From: Cladobotryum mycophilum
Lineage: Eukaryota > Ascomycota > Sordariomycetes > Hypocreales > Hypocreaceae
Direction: 5' to 3'
NCBI GenBank assembly: GCA_036429605.1
Contig: JAVFKD010000002.1
Location: 3,720,001 to 3,784,000, forward strand
Length of the DNA: 64,000 bases
Shown here: piece after piece, positions 1-10,143 of the stretch
Layout: every line of letters starts with the position of its first letter
Numbering within the stretch: the stretch's first letter is position 1
Made by a program: the position numbers and the translations under genes
The notes under the pieces: generated by a model
What the model was told of the DNA's origin: nothing
Databases searched by the model: none
Seen by the model: the letters and a program-made list of their open reading frames with translations, nothing else

Positions 1-2
1 TT

Positions 3-158
3 TCTAAGCGTTATACAAAGTATCTCCAAGACAATGTGTTATACGTTGCTGACGAGCTGTCCCCGATGGAACTTAAACTGATGGAGATGATTCGCATTCA
101 CCAAGAGAAGTATAGTCCTCCAAAAGTAACCAAGTTTCAAGATCAGGCAAAGTTATAG
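3..158 (+). CDS. 3' end of an unidentified gene (partial)
   Basis: An open frame enters from the left window edge and runs 51 codons to a TAG at 156-158. The peptide is hydrophilic and ends in a lysine/glutamine-rich tail (KVTKFQDQAKL). I do not recognise a family. It could be the last exon of a gene outside the window or a chance open stretch; the codon mix looks ordinary and it is followed by AT-richer non-coding sequence. Confidence 0.3.
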   Translation, partial: SKRYTKYLQDNVLYVADELSPMELKLMEMIRIHQEKYSPPKVTKFQDQAKL

Positions 159-239
159 TAATTACTATAGTTAAGATTAGCTCAATAGTTTCCACTCTTG
201 CAATTCATGAATCTTTGTCCACTGTATACTGATTTCCTC

Positions 240-760
240 TCTTATTGTGGGCAATCCTGTCCTATGGTCTCTCTTCCAGTACTACTTTTCTGCTGGTAAC
301 TAGACATGGCGGACGTCACTGATGTGTCAGCCATCTGCCTGTCCTATAGTTCGCTTTTATTTATGTACCCTTTTCTAATAGCGATTTGAACTGTTAACGG
401 AGTTTGGTAGCTGTACTGCTGAAAAACGAAGGGACTGTCGATGGATCCCACTAGTCTTTGAGGTCATTGACGAAGGCGTCCTTATCTCCATGATGTGCCC
501 CAACCGTGCCTGCCTGGGTTATCGGCAAGGTGATGGCGCATAGAATAAACATGTCGGAATCAATTCGCCGCAGAATCAGACAGAAAATATCTTTTGCGAT
601 ATTGTGTCTGCTTATTATCGATCCCGATGATTTTGTATCGTCTATAAACAAAGCGTTTAACCTATACAGTGAGTTCTTGTATTTTTCTCTGCTTTGCAGT
701 ATTATTAGCAAAGGAATCCAGTGTTTCCTTTAATTTCACAACTGCCTGGTCGGAATCCAT
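240..760 (-). pseudogene. Decayed paralog of the 351-residue gene at 8602-9725
   Basis: Reading leftward from an ATG at 760, the frame starts MDSDQAVVKLKETLDSFANN and matches the start of the gene at 9725. It breaks near 680 and resumes in another frame with SSGSIISRHNIAKDIFCLIL and an ITQAGTVGAHHGDKDAFVNDLKD stretch that ends in a stop near 451. Beyond that, 240-450 still resembles the intron and early second exon of the intact gene (compare 302-345 with 9264-9310). A frameshift and several stops make it non-functional. Function of the family is unknown. Confidence 0.65.
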
Positions 761-984
761 GGCGGTATCCGAAACGCCACATGGAATGGGGAGAAGAGGA
801 AAGTGCGGCGAGATCGCGAGCCTTATTAGTTTCATGGCTACTATATTAACGTTTGGGAAGACGGTGCCGAAGAATATCCAGGCCACAGGCTATTGCTAGA
901 TCTCCCGACCACAAATGAAGATAAATAAATGCAAGAATATGGCGATGGGCTGGCATGTTTAAGGTTTTAGCCTTTCATATCACT

Positions 985-1440
985 GGTTCTAATTATTAGC
1001 AAGAGTCGAAAGTATCTTCCATTTTTTCTCAAGACGAGTCATAATAATAAAAAACATTAAATCGCTGGGGACGTAATATAAGTGGGCGGAACAATGAAAT
1101 TGGGATAATACGAAGTATAGCTGGGATGTTAAAGAAAGTGGGTTAAAGTGGTATTGTAGAAATGGGCCGTTGAAAATGAAGAAACGAAGTGGGAAAGCAA
1201 AGGTGGGACAGTGAGATTGGTGAAATGATGTGGGAGTGTGAAATGGGATGATAAAATAAGGCAGGTGGGGAGCTGGGATTGTGCTTGGCGGTGAAAATAT
1301 GAAACGGCGGGACAAACTGCAAGACTAGGCGGTCATGCATCATTTATCAAGGGCACATCTATTGAGTAACATTTATTAAGAATACTAACTTTTTATTAAG
1401 AATTATATATTAATTTTTTTGAAAAACTAATGTCTATTAT
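985..1440. repeat. Diverged direct repeat of the 9.74-10.11 kb upstream region
   Basis: The sequence resembles 9740-10110 in the same orientation: both have a tract of short purine-rich phrases such as GTGGTATTGT, GGGGAGCTGGGATTGTG and GGTGAAAAT, followed by an AT-rich end with TATTAAGAAT. In both places it lies upstream of an MDS-type gene. It is probably the ancient promoter or flank of the decayed paralog at 240-760. No gene is seen here. Confidence 0.5.
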
Positions 1441-1765
1441 TTTGTTGTGTGTAAGACTTCCTCTAATAACCACACAGGGCTCTACCTAAGACTTTCTAAA
1501 CAACGATAATTGGTAACTAGTGGAATTATTTGATTATGGTACTCGCTAGAAAATGGGTCTATTAGCACTGCCGAAAGGGAAATTGTGATTGATTTTTGGA
1601 CCCTTGATGAGTGGTAGTTATGATTAATGATGAACTGGCTAGCTACTCCGTACAATCAAGCGACAAAAGTTCTACGCTCATAGATCTACGGTAGTACTAC
1701 CGTTACCCCACTCCCTCCCCCACGTAGAGGGGTCAAACCCCCTAAAGCTATCACAAGCTAAAGTT

Positions 1766-1941
1766 TATATCTACCAAAAATATCATATTTATGCATTTAA
1801 ACACGACGGTTTACTATTAGCTACAAATAGATCATTCACCCTATTTAATAATCGGGCATGTTTCTTTTCCCTGATGTTGCTATTAGTAGTAAAGGAACCG
1901 AGGGTCTCCTTTAATTTGACAATAGCCTCGTCAGAGTCCAT
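1766..1941 (-). pseudogene. Fragment of the MDS family joined to a DUF3435-gene tail
   Basis: From an ATG at 1941 the frame reads MDSDEAIVKLKETLGSFTTN, again matching the start of the 351-residue family, and runs out after about 50 residues. The DNA at about 1766-1795 then resembles the very end of the DUF3435 gene (residues HKYDIFGRYK). The fragment is therefore a chimera of two genes that are separate at 8602-12554. The right-arm copy is at 60685-60867 and has one G fewer, which brings a stop earlier. Confidence 0.55.
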
Positions 1942-2001
1942 CTGGATGTCTGGAATGGGGTCTGGAATGTAGAAAAAGAGCCGTAGAAAAATTGTCACCA
2001 T

Positions 2002-2336
2002 GTGCTTTATGTCGTCAACACATCAGAGAGTAAAGACTCAAATGTAACGGGCTAGGTCTTGCAAGTAGGGACAATATATAGCTATATTGACTCTACGTAT
2101 GTAGGCATATCTGGGAGAGATTCCACCCTATTAGGAAAGATGAGAAACTGACCTCACTAGTAAAGGCGTATTGTGCTCCTCCACCGAATAAAAGGGCATC
2201 AAGTAGCAAGAGGCAGAAGAGAGATCATATTCTTTATACGGCCAGTACTGCGCACCCCTTCTAGTACTTGTACGAAAGGCCATGCCATCACACTAACCTA
2301 TTCTATCCTACTCGCTCAAGCATCTCAGCGACTCTC
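2002..2336. other. Intergenic, nothing recognised
   Basis: This lies between the stop of the NACHT gene and the MDS-type fragment. It is the 3' flank of the receptor gene and has a collinear counterpart at 60276-60640. No gene, tRNA or element end was seen. Confidence 0.4.
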
Positions 2337-5300
2337 TTATATCAATTCTGCCTCATCCTGACCACATGTTGACGCAGCTTCAATGATCTCCTCTGTGATA
2401 GTAATGTCGCCACCTCGCCGGTCGAGAAGCAATGCCATCACTTCCTTGTTAAAGCTTTCAGCAATAATAGACACGACGCCCTCTGTGATAGCGATATCGT
2501 CCCCTCGCCGGTCGAGAAGCAATGCCATCACTTCCTTGCCATTCTCCGAGTTTCCTGCTACAGCCTTGACGACGTCCTCTGTGATAGCGATATCGTCTCC
2601 TCGCCGGTCGAGAAGCAATGCCATCACTTCCTTGTTAAAGTTTTCAGCAATAATAGACACAACGCCCTCTGTGATAGCGATATCGTCCCCTCGCCGGTCG
2701 AGAAGCAATGCCATCACTTCATTGCCATTCCACCAGTTTCCTGCTGCAGCCTTGACGACGTCCTCTGTGATAGCGATATCGTCCCCTCGCCGGTCGAGAA
2801 GCAATGCCATCACTTCCTTGCCATTCTCCGAGTTTCCTGCTGCAGCCTTGACGACGTCCTCTGTGATAGCGATATCGTCTCCTCGCCGGTCGAGAAGCAA
2901 TGCCATCACTTCCTTGTTAAAGTTTTCAGCAATAATAGACACAACGCCCTCTGTGATAGCGATATCGTCCCCTCGCCGGTCGAGAAGCAATGCCATCACT
3001 TCATTGCCATTCCACCAGTTTCCTGCTGCAGCCTTGACGACGTCCTCTGTGATAGCGATATCGTCTCCTCGCCGGTCGAGAAGCAATGCCATCACTTCCT
3101 TGTTAAAGTTTTCAGCAATAATAGACACGACGCCCTCTGTGATAGCGATATCGTCCCCTCGCCGGTCGAGAAGCAATGCCATCACTTCCTTGCCATTCTC
3201 CAAGTTTCCTGCTGCAGCCTTGACGACGCCCTCTGTGATGGCGATGTTGTCCCCTCGCCGGTCGAGAAGCAATGCCATCACTTCCTTGTTAAAGTTTTCA
3301 GCAATAATAGACACGACGCCCTCTGTGATAGCGATATCGTCCCCTCGCCGGTCGAGAAGCAATGCCATCACTTCATTGCCATTCCTCCAGTTTCCTGCTG
3401 CAGCCTTAACGACGCCCTCTGTGATGGCGATGTTGTCCCCTCGCCGGTCGAGAAGCAATGCCATCACTTCCTTGTTAAAGCTTTCAGCAATAATAGACAC
3501 GACGCCCTCTGTGATAGCGATATCGTCCCCTCGCCGGTCGAGAAGCAATGCCATCACTTCCTTGTTAAAGTTTTCAGCAATAATAGACACGACGCCCTCT
3601 GTGATAGCGATATCGTCCCCTCGCCGGTCGAGAAGCAATGCCATCACTTCATTGCCATTCCTCCAGTTTCCTGCTGCAGCCTTGACGACGTCCTCTGTGA
3701 TAGCGATGTTGTCCCCTCGCCGGTCGAGAAGCAATGCCATCACTTCCTTGCCATTCTCCAAGTTTCCTGCTGCAGCCTTGACGACGCCCTCTGTGATGGC
3801 GATGTTGTCCCCTCGCCGGTCGAGAAGCAATGCCATCACTTCATTGCCATTCCTCCAGTTTCCTGCTGCAGCCTTGACGACGTCCTCTGTGATCTTTGCT
3901 TCATGTCTAGGTTCTAAAAGAATTTCTATCACTCCTAGGTATCCTCGAGATATTGACGCATTGAGTGCTGTTTGGTAACTTCCTCCTATAGCGTTGACAT
4001 CAACATGCTCATTTAGTATAATATCAGATATAACAGTGGATAGACCAAGATAACTCGCAAAGGTTAGGTCAGGCCATGATTCCCAGGATTCATCCTGAAG
4101 TCCATAGTTTTGCTGTATGAGAAATGGTCGCCATAGCTGCGCTAGCGGTCCTGATACGCGACAAAGGTCCCGTGCATGCCTCCCATAGTTGTCTGCCGTG
4201 TCGGCATCCTGCGAACGGAAATGTAAATGCCAGTTTGAAGCAGCATAGGAGAGAAATGATTGTTCAGACTTATCATTAGTTGATGTGAGATCTGGCAAAT
4301 GCAAATATTGGAGACAGACTTGCGACATTTTGCTGTGTGATGTCGACATATTTAACCGTCCCTTCCACTTGCCTTCTTGTTCTGGATGAATGAGAAACTC
4401 CCTTGCTGTTTGATGGATGAACGACAATTTGGAATCGTGGATACTAATGAAGAGGCCGCATAGGTTTTGCAGTGTGCTACTAAAGTTATTACTTGGCCAT
4501 AACTTTTCATTTAGTTCTGCAAATGAAGAGAACGGCTCGGTCTCTAAAGCTAATGCCAGAGCATTATTGGCCTCATCAAGAGTCAGAGGGCGTTCTGCAG
4601 CCAGCACGATCTGAAGGAGAATCTCAGTCTGTGTATCATCCTGGCTTCTGGAGAGGATCTTCTCGTAAGCATCGGATATCTCAGATGGCAGCTCGGACAA
4701 TAATTTCTCTATACTTGAGAGTCTGCTATATGCGCTTTGCTTTCGCTTAATAATATCGAATGTTAGGTGCAGCCATAGGTATGTGCGATTCGCCATGCTC
4801 TTAAGACGTTCGGAAATTTTAAGGCGGGCGTCAGTAGTGAAATTGCTCGCAATGGTCTTCAATCTAGCGTCAATGACGAGATTGATCTCTTGGCTAATAT
4901 CCTCGGATTTATCATCACCATCAAAATGCATATAAGCCGCGGTTGCTGGAAATTTCTGGAACGACCTTTCTAAAACCTCATACGGGCGACTGGTGATGAG
5001 AAACTTGAGTTTTGAAGGGCTTGATTGTCTATCGCTCTGAGAATAGAATTCCTCTAGCGCCTGGATTATTTCCTGCCTGTCATTCTCCTTGCACTCATCG
5101 AGAGCATCGAGCACGCAAATAATTTCACCGCTTGTGGAGCTTGCACACTTGACTAGGATTTGCCACAGCTCGCGGAATTTCTGGGTAAGAGTTTTACCGT
5201 TTTCTTTATGACTTGGAAGCGCATGCTGAATCAGTCCAGAGGTAGACGGGCACCTAAAGAGCTGATGCAGTATCGCGCAAAAGGCCTGAGCACCGTTCAT

Positions 5301-6744
5301 AGGGCCATCCCCTCCATCTTTGAAAAAGAAATAGCAGACAGTTGATGTGCTAGAAGTCAAAATAGTTGTAGATTCGATAGTGAGAGTAGCCGTGGTTAAG
5401 TGGCGCTCATCAATAAGAGATCGCGTCAAGACTGACTTGCCACGTCCAGGGCCTGCCGAAACCCAGAGAATACTTGAATATGTAGCGTCGCGCCACTTGC
5501 GAAACCGCTTATCCATCAAGAACCACTCGCAGGTACCAGGGACCCTCTCTGGGTTGATGTTCTTGTGTCTTTCATAATCACGCGCTTCTAATGCGAGGTG
5601 CTCGAGAAGCCGCCTTTCCTTCTTGTCTTGTTCATTTTCCTTCAAAGTTTGATGGATACCCTCTTGGATAATCAGCGACTCCCGAATGGTTCGCAGCTTA
5701 CGATCCCTGTCTTGCCTGATTTCCGCCTGATTTCCAACAGGAATTAGATGGCGGCAATCCTCGTTCAACTTGTTGATTGATTCTATCGTCCCAACCCAAT
5801 TGTTAGATCCAGCCACATCCTGCCATGCGCGGGAGAGTTGGGCTCTAGAGAGGTGGCATATGATTCGGGCTTGATACTCGATAATAAAGGAATATAGCTT
5901 GGTTAAGGGCTCGATAAGAATCTGGTAATGTTGTTGGTGTGGGGACTGGAGGTAGATCTCTTCGCAAGATCTCCAATAGAGTTGTAAATCGCCGATCGAG
6001 TCGAAGCCCTTTAGCATGGCCTCATTTTGCGTATTGCCGCTTGTAAGAAGCTAATAAGGTAAGCAACAGGCTCAACAGCTAGGGAAGTTGTTTACATACA
6101 GGAAGAAGCAACGAAACACCAGACCATGCCAAGGCTGCGTATGGCTGAGTGCTCACAGCACTCTTAACGATCGGGTCAGACCAGACGAGGAACTTTGCCA
6201 ACTTCTCGACTTGTGTTCGTATCTTGATATCGTGCCCAAGAAGTGAGACTTGCAATTTCTTCTTCTCTCGATCTTCCAATAGCAAACCCACGATGGACTC
6301 GACAGATCGAGGATTTGAGAGATCTCGACTGGTAGTAGCATCGCCTTGTAGGGAGTCTAGGTGCTTCCCGTAGTCTAACATTAGCTCACCTTCTCTCTGC
6401 CGAACCATCTCGCAGGCACGAGCCCATAGGTTATCGTCGCTGTGCATTGGGAGAGCGGTTGTGTTGGACGTGGTTGACTGGCGAGTAGGTGATGGTGCGA
6501 GGACTAGTGTTGTGGAATCCAGAGGCTGCGGAACTGATGGCGCCGCCTGCGTGGGCGGTTGGGCGGCGATGGTCGTGATAGAGGGAGTTTTGGCAGTTCC
6601 CAAAGCCGACGCACCTGGCATACAGGGCGAGGCCGAGTCCGTAGTTATGGTTATAGGCAACGATGAAACTCCGCTGCCTTGGTTGCCGCCAGGTCTCTTT
6701 TTCAACCTTTGCGAAAAGTACTTGATCTTCGAACATAATGTCAT
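2337..6744 (-). CDS. NACHT-type NLR with 16-unit tandem repeat domain
   Basis: Probable intracellular recognition NTPase of the fungal NLR (STAND) class. Two exons, 6744-6100 and 6050-2337, joined across a 49 bp GT-AG intron, give 1452 residues; the join restores the conserved GVSLLLP-LLTSGNTQNEA run. Residues 1-95 are a proline/threonine-rich linker. About 100-320 match the fungal NACHT-NTPase N-terminal domain (NACHT_N). The NACHT core has Walker A GPGRGKSV, Walker B CVLDALDECKE and a KFLITSRPYE sensor. After a winged-helix-like stretch, the C-terminus is a solenoid of 16 units of 32 or 30 residues (EVMALLLDRRGD...ITEDVVKAAAGN), ankyrin-like in length but without the TPLH signature. By family knowledge such proteins act in allorecognition or immunity-like cell death; the ligand is unknown. 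The frame is intact. The right-arm copy has 44 units. Confidence 0.85.
2370..3842 (-). repeat. Coding tandem array, 16 units of 96 or 90 bp
   Basis: Units alternate between a 96 bp form ending KAAAGN-xx-NGN/K and a 90 bp form ending SIIAENFNK. Copies are nearly identical at the DNA level (the phrase GGCATTGCTTCTCGACCGGC recurs in every unit on the coding strand). Differences concentrate in a few codons: residue 13 (D/N), the D/G after ITE, and the two residues after AAAGN. Such identity implies recent unit amplification and homogenisation. Confidence 0.9.
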
Positions 6745-7123
6745 ATTGCTCTGAAAGCTGATCTAAGAATGTAAATGGTAATCTAGTGATAAAGTAGCGT
6801 TAGATGTTAACTCTAATGGCTTTAGTGACACTTGATCCGTGCAACTAATTTTTAACCTTGTTTATTGTGTTATGTAATACTCCGTTGACCACTAAAAATG
6901 CAGATGCTTTTGTGGCTTGTATTAGTGACTATTACCCGTTGGTGGATCATAAAATGCTGTAGGGTCATCACGACGGAGTAATCACGTCGTATATTGTATT
7001 TCTTTGTATTGTCCGCCCTACCTATTGGATGTCGGTGAAACTTAATTCCGGAGGCAACCCAATTCCAAAAGTCTCCAAGTTTATCGATGAAAGTATACGG
7101 TACTAAAGGGCTAAATCAACACT
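6745..7123. promoter_or_regulatory. Divergent intergenic region, presumed NLR promoter
   Basis: This 379 bp region separates the NACHT gene (leftward) from the phosphotransferase relic (rightward). It is conserved in the other arm at 52822-53200 with only scattered differences. No clear TATA box or known operator was seen. Calling it a promoter rests only on position. Confidence 0.35.
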
Positions 7124-8226
7124 ATGCGGGGCTGGTTTACAATTCCAAAGAGTCTACGGAGTAAGTCAAGAGGAAGGCGTTTCTGCTCATCACTGTATCC
7201 TTCGCCTAACCATCGACTTTTCCGGTCCTCGACATCTGCTCAACTTTATCAGCTTCAACTATGCTATTCGTTCTGCACCGCTTCATTCGCACACAATGGA
7301 CCTCATTGGCCTGTTCATCCCCACCGCATGGAGCACAATCACACATGCTAGACACGACAAGCTAACGCGTTCTATTGCCGCGGAATTGCTGCCTGACGAT
7401 GGCGACGAGGAGTCCACCAATTCCAGCGACGCAGACGTTATCTAGCTCCTTACAGACGATCAACGCGAGCATATGAAACAAGAATTCGTCAATTCTATCG
7501 ATATAGAAGCCGTCCGCGCCATAGCTTCACGCAATAACCATGGCAAATCCTGCACTGTTACCGAGCCCCTTTTTGGCAGCTTTAATGTTTGCTTTGTTAT
7601 CAAGTTTGACTAGGAGGATACGACATGGGTTATTAGTATTCCTAGCGTACCAGCTATCCATAATGCCTAAGATAAACTGAGGAGTGAGGTTGTTATAATG
7701 GAGTATATAATTATCATGTCCTTTTCCTAATAATCGCTAATGGTATTGGGTATATAGGTATATACGGGAAAAGATAACCATTCGTATTCCTAAGATCTAT
7801 AAGTATGGCTGAAATAAAACATTAACTACAACTGGTTCTGAAATACCATTCCTTATCCTCGATTACGTTCCCGGCCGACTACTTTCCATGCATGCACTCA
7901 AATACGGCGAAGAGATATGGCGAAAGCGTTTTTTCGTTGAGCTTATTAGAGTATTCGCCCAACTATAGACGCTCAGGTTTCCTAAATCAGGTTCACTCAT
8001 GCCAAATCCTAATGGTGGAAAAGAACCTATTGTAGGCGGGGTTTTTTCAAATACCTTGGATGACCTTCAGACGATGTATCATGAACAAATCGCCCAGTCT
8101 CCGTTTGATTCTACGACCGAATTTATTAATCATCGATACGATATACTATCAAGACTCTTATCTTTGAACCGATTAATCGTCCATCGCTCCTTATTTTGTT
8201 CCTTGGGCGCAGACATGGTTGCTTAA
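7124..8226 (+). pseudogene. Phosphotransferase (APH/kinase-like) pseudogene
   Basis: Pieces in different frames carry hallmarks of the fungal APH-like family: SFNVCFVIKFD followed by TWVISIP and a WDKLRSEV helix (about 7580-7700), then VPGRLLSMHALKYGEEIWRK (about 7870-7930) and a FINHRYDILSRLLSL segment (about 8120-8170). The catalytic loop that should follow (HGDLxxxN) is missing; the frame ends at 8226. Stops lie in the middle, for example TAG at 7612-7614 where the right-arm copy has TCG. Not functional in either arm. Confidence 0.65.
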
Positions 8227-8601
8227 TGGAGCGAGTTGTGTAGAAAATGTATTTTCGTAAATGAGGTAAAACAAATGATTACCAAGAGATCTTGTTTGCG
8301 TTAGCTTGAGAATAGACATGCACTTGAGGCTTCATAGCAGACATATCAAGGTACCTATAAATCATAAATACCAATGAAGAGCCTCACCACGATCCCTCCT
8401 TCGCGGAAGCGGAGGAAAGGCTGTAAGAGGGCACTGGGAAGGCGGCGAAAAGGCAGCCAGAAGGCAGGGCTTCTTTTAGCCATTAATACCACGCAGGCGG
8501 TACTCCGTATGTGCGGCCATTTTGAGGTATCACCAGGGGTAGAAAGACTGCATGGCGCTGCAGTTGGTTGTATCATGGAGGCCAGTGTTGAAATTAAGCT
8601 G
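8227..8601. other. Intergenic, nothing recognised
   Basis: Between the phosphotransferase relic and the 3' end of the 351-residue gene. Short open frames on both strands have no family signature. The right-arm counterpart is 51345-51719. Confidence 0.4.
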
Positions 8602-9725
8602 CTATGAGAATTCCATTTCGGTAGGATTAATTGAGGACGCTAGAGAGTTGAGTAGGTCATCCTCTGCCATACGTTTTGACTCCAACCGCGTTGCTATTAC
8701 CGAACTGCATTTAAAGCAAACATACGCCGTCTCTTCGTCCAGTCTCAATAACTTAGCTCCTTTTTTGTTCCCAAGCAGTGCAATTATGGCTTCCTCGGAA
8801 CTCAGATCGCAACTGGCTGCTAAAAGGGCTGCTTGGAGATTAGCAGACACATTCCGACGTAACACATGGCGTTTATTACCCTCGAGTTCACCTCTGACTC
8901 TGTCCACATCTATTGTTCGTTCTTGTTTGTCTTGAGTATCCGAGGCCGGGCCGGTCTGTCTGCGAATAGCAGCGTGGTTTGAGACTCCCGGGGAGCCTTG
9001 AGCCGAGATTTCCGTATCCGAGGTGTATTGGGCCAGGGTTTCTTGGGTGGGGATATGTGTATCTGAGGTGCCGCGCGTCGATGTTTCTCGAGCTGGGAGG
9101 TCTGTATTCGTGGTTTGTTGGATTAGAGTGTCTTGGCTTGGAATGCGTATATTTGATGTGTCTTCCGTCGAGGTTTCTCGGATTTGCAAGTCTATATTCG
9201 AGGCATCGCGCGATGTTTGTTGTTCCTGTGGTTTCTCTTCCAGTATCACCTTTCTGCTGGCAACTAGACATCGCAAACGTCACCGACGTGTCAGCCATTT
9301 GCTTGTCCTATGGTTCATTTTATGTATATACCTTTTTCTAGAAGCGATTTGAACTGTGAACGGAAGTTGGCGGCAGCTTCGCTAAAAGACAAAGGGACTT
9401 TCGATGGTTCCCACCAGTTTTTGAGCTCATTAACGAAGTCTTGCTTATCGCTATTATGTGCCCCAACCGTGCCTGCATGTGTTATCGACAAGGTGATGGC
9501 GCATAGAATAAAGATATCGGGATTAATTTGCTGCAGAATCAGACAGAAAATATCCTTCGCGATATTGTGTCTGCTTATTGTCGATCCCGATGATTTCGTA
9601 CCGTTCGTAAACAAAGTGTTTAATCTACGCAGTGAGCCTCTATGTTTTTTCCCCCGACTCGTGGTATTATTAGCAAAATAATCCAATGTTTCCTCTAATT
9701 TCACAATTGCCTGCTTGGAATCCAT
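8602..9725 (-). CDS. Uncharacterised two-exon protein, 351 residues
   Basis: The start is the ATG at 9725 (MDSKQAIVKLEETL). Exon 9725-9332 and exon 9263-8602 join across a 68 bp intron (GTATAT...CTGAC...CTAG); the spliced length is an exact multiple of three and fuses the SLLEK helix to VASRKVILEEK. Residues 1-131 look globular and mostly helical. About 145-215 are a Ser/Thr-rich, low-complexity stretch of degenerate 12-residue repeats (RETSTxDTSN, IPSQDTL). The last 100 residues contain a CxxC (VCFKCSSV) in a compact region. No known domain was recognised. The right-arm copy (50221-51344) appears identical in coding and flanking DNA. Decayed relatives lie at 240-760 and 1766-1941, so this is a recurring accessory gene family of the unit. 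Confidence 0.6.
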
Positions 9726-10143
9726 AGCAGTATCCGAAATGCACGTGGAATGGGGGGAACGTAATATAGATAGGCGGAGTAATAAAGTTGGGATAATAAT
9801 TATGGCCGGGATGTTGAGTAAATGGTCAAAGTGGTATTGTGAAAATGGGCCGTTAAAATGAAGAGATGAAATGGGAAAGTAAGAATAGAGCAATGGAATG
9901 GTAATATGGTATAGGAGATTAGAGTGGGATAATACATTACGGCAGGTGGGGAGCTGGGATTGTGGTTAGCGGTGAAAATGTAAAACAACGGGACAAAGCT
10001 ACCAGACTAGTAGACATGCCCGTGTGGTCACGGATTATTTGTCAAGAGTATACCCTTTGAGTAACATGTAATAAGATACTGGTTTATATTAAGAATAATA
10101 TCTCTGTCTTTTCCAAAGAAACGCTAATATCTAGTCTCTAAAA
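9726..10143. other. Upstream region of the 351-residue gene
   Basis: Non-coding, with the same purine-rich phrases as 985-1440. It was checked base for base against 49803-49890 in the other arm and matched there; I saw no difference further along. It presumably contains the promoter of the gene starting at 9725. No TATA box stands out. Confidence 0.4.

Noticed and set aside
2383..3978. 531-codon open frame antisense to the left receptor repeats, and similar antisense frames of 120-716 codons at 56090-59950
   Set aside because: They are shadows of the tandem array: any stop-free antisense phase of a 96/90 bp unit is copied with the unit. No start context, domain or independent conservation.
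8355..9352. Several 70-120 codon plus-strand frames antisense to the 351-residue gene
   Set aside because: Shadows of the Ser/Thr-rich repeat coding region; repeated in the mirror arm for the same reason.
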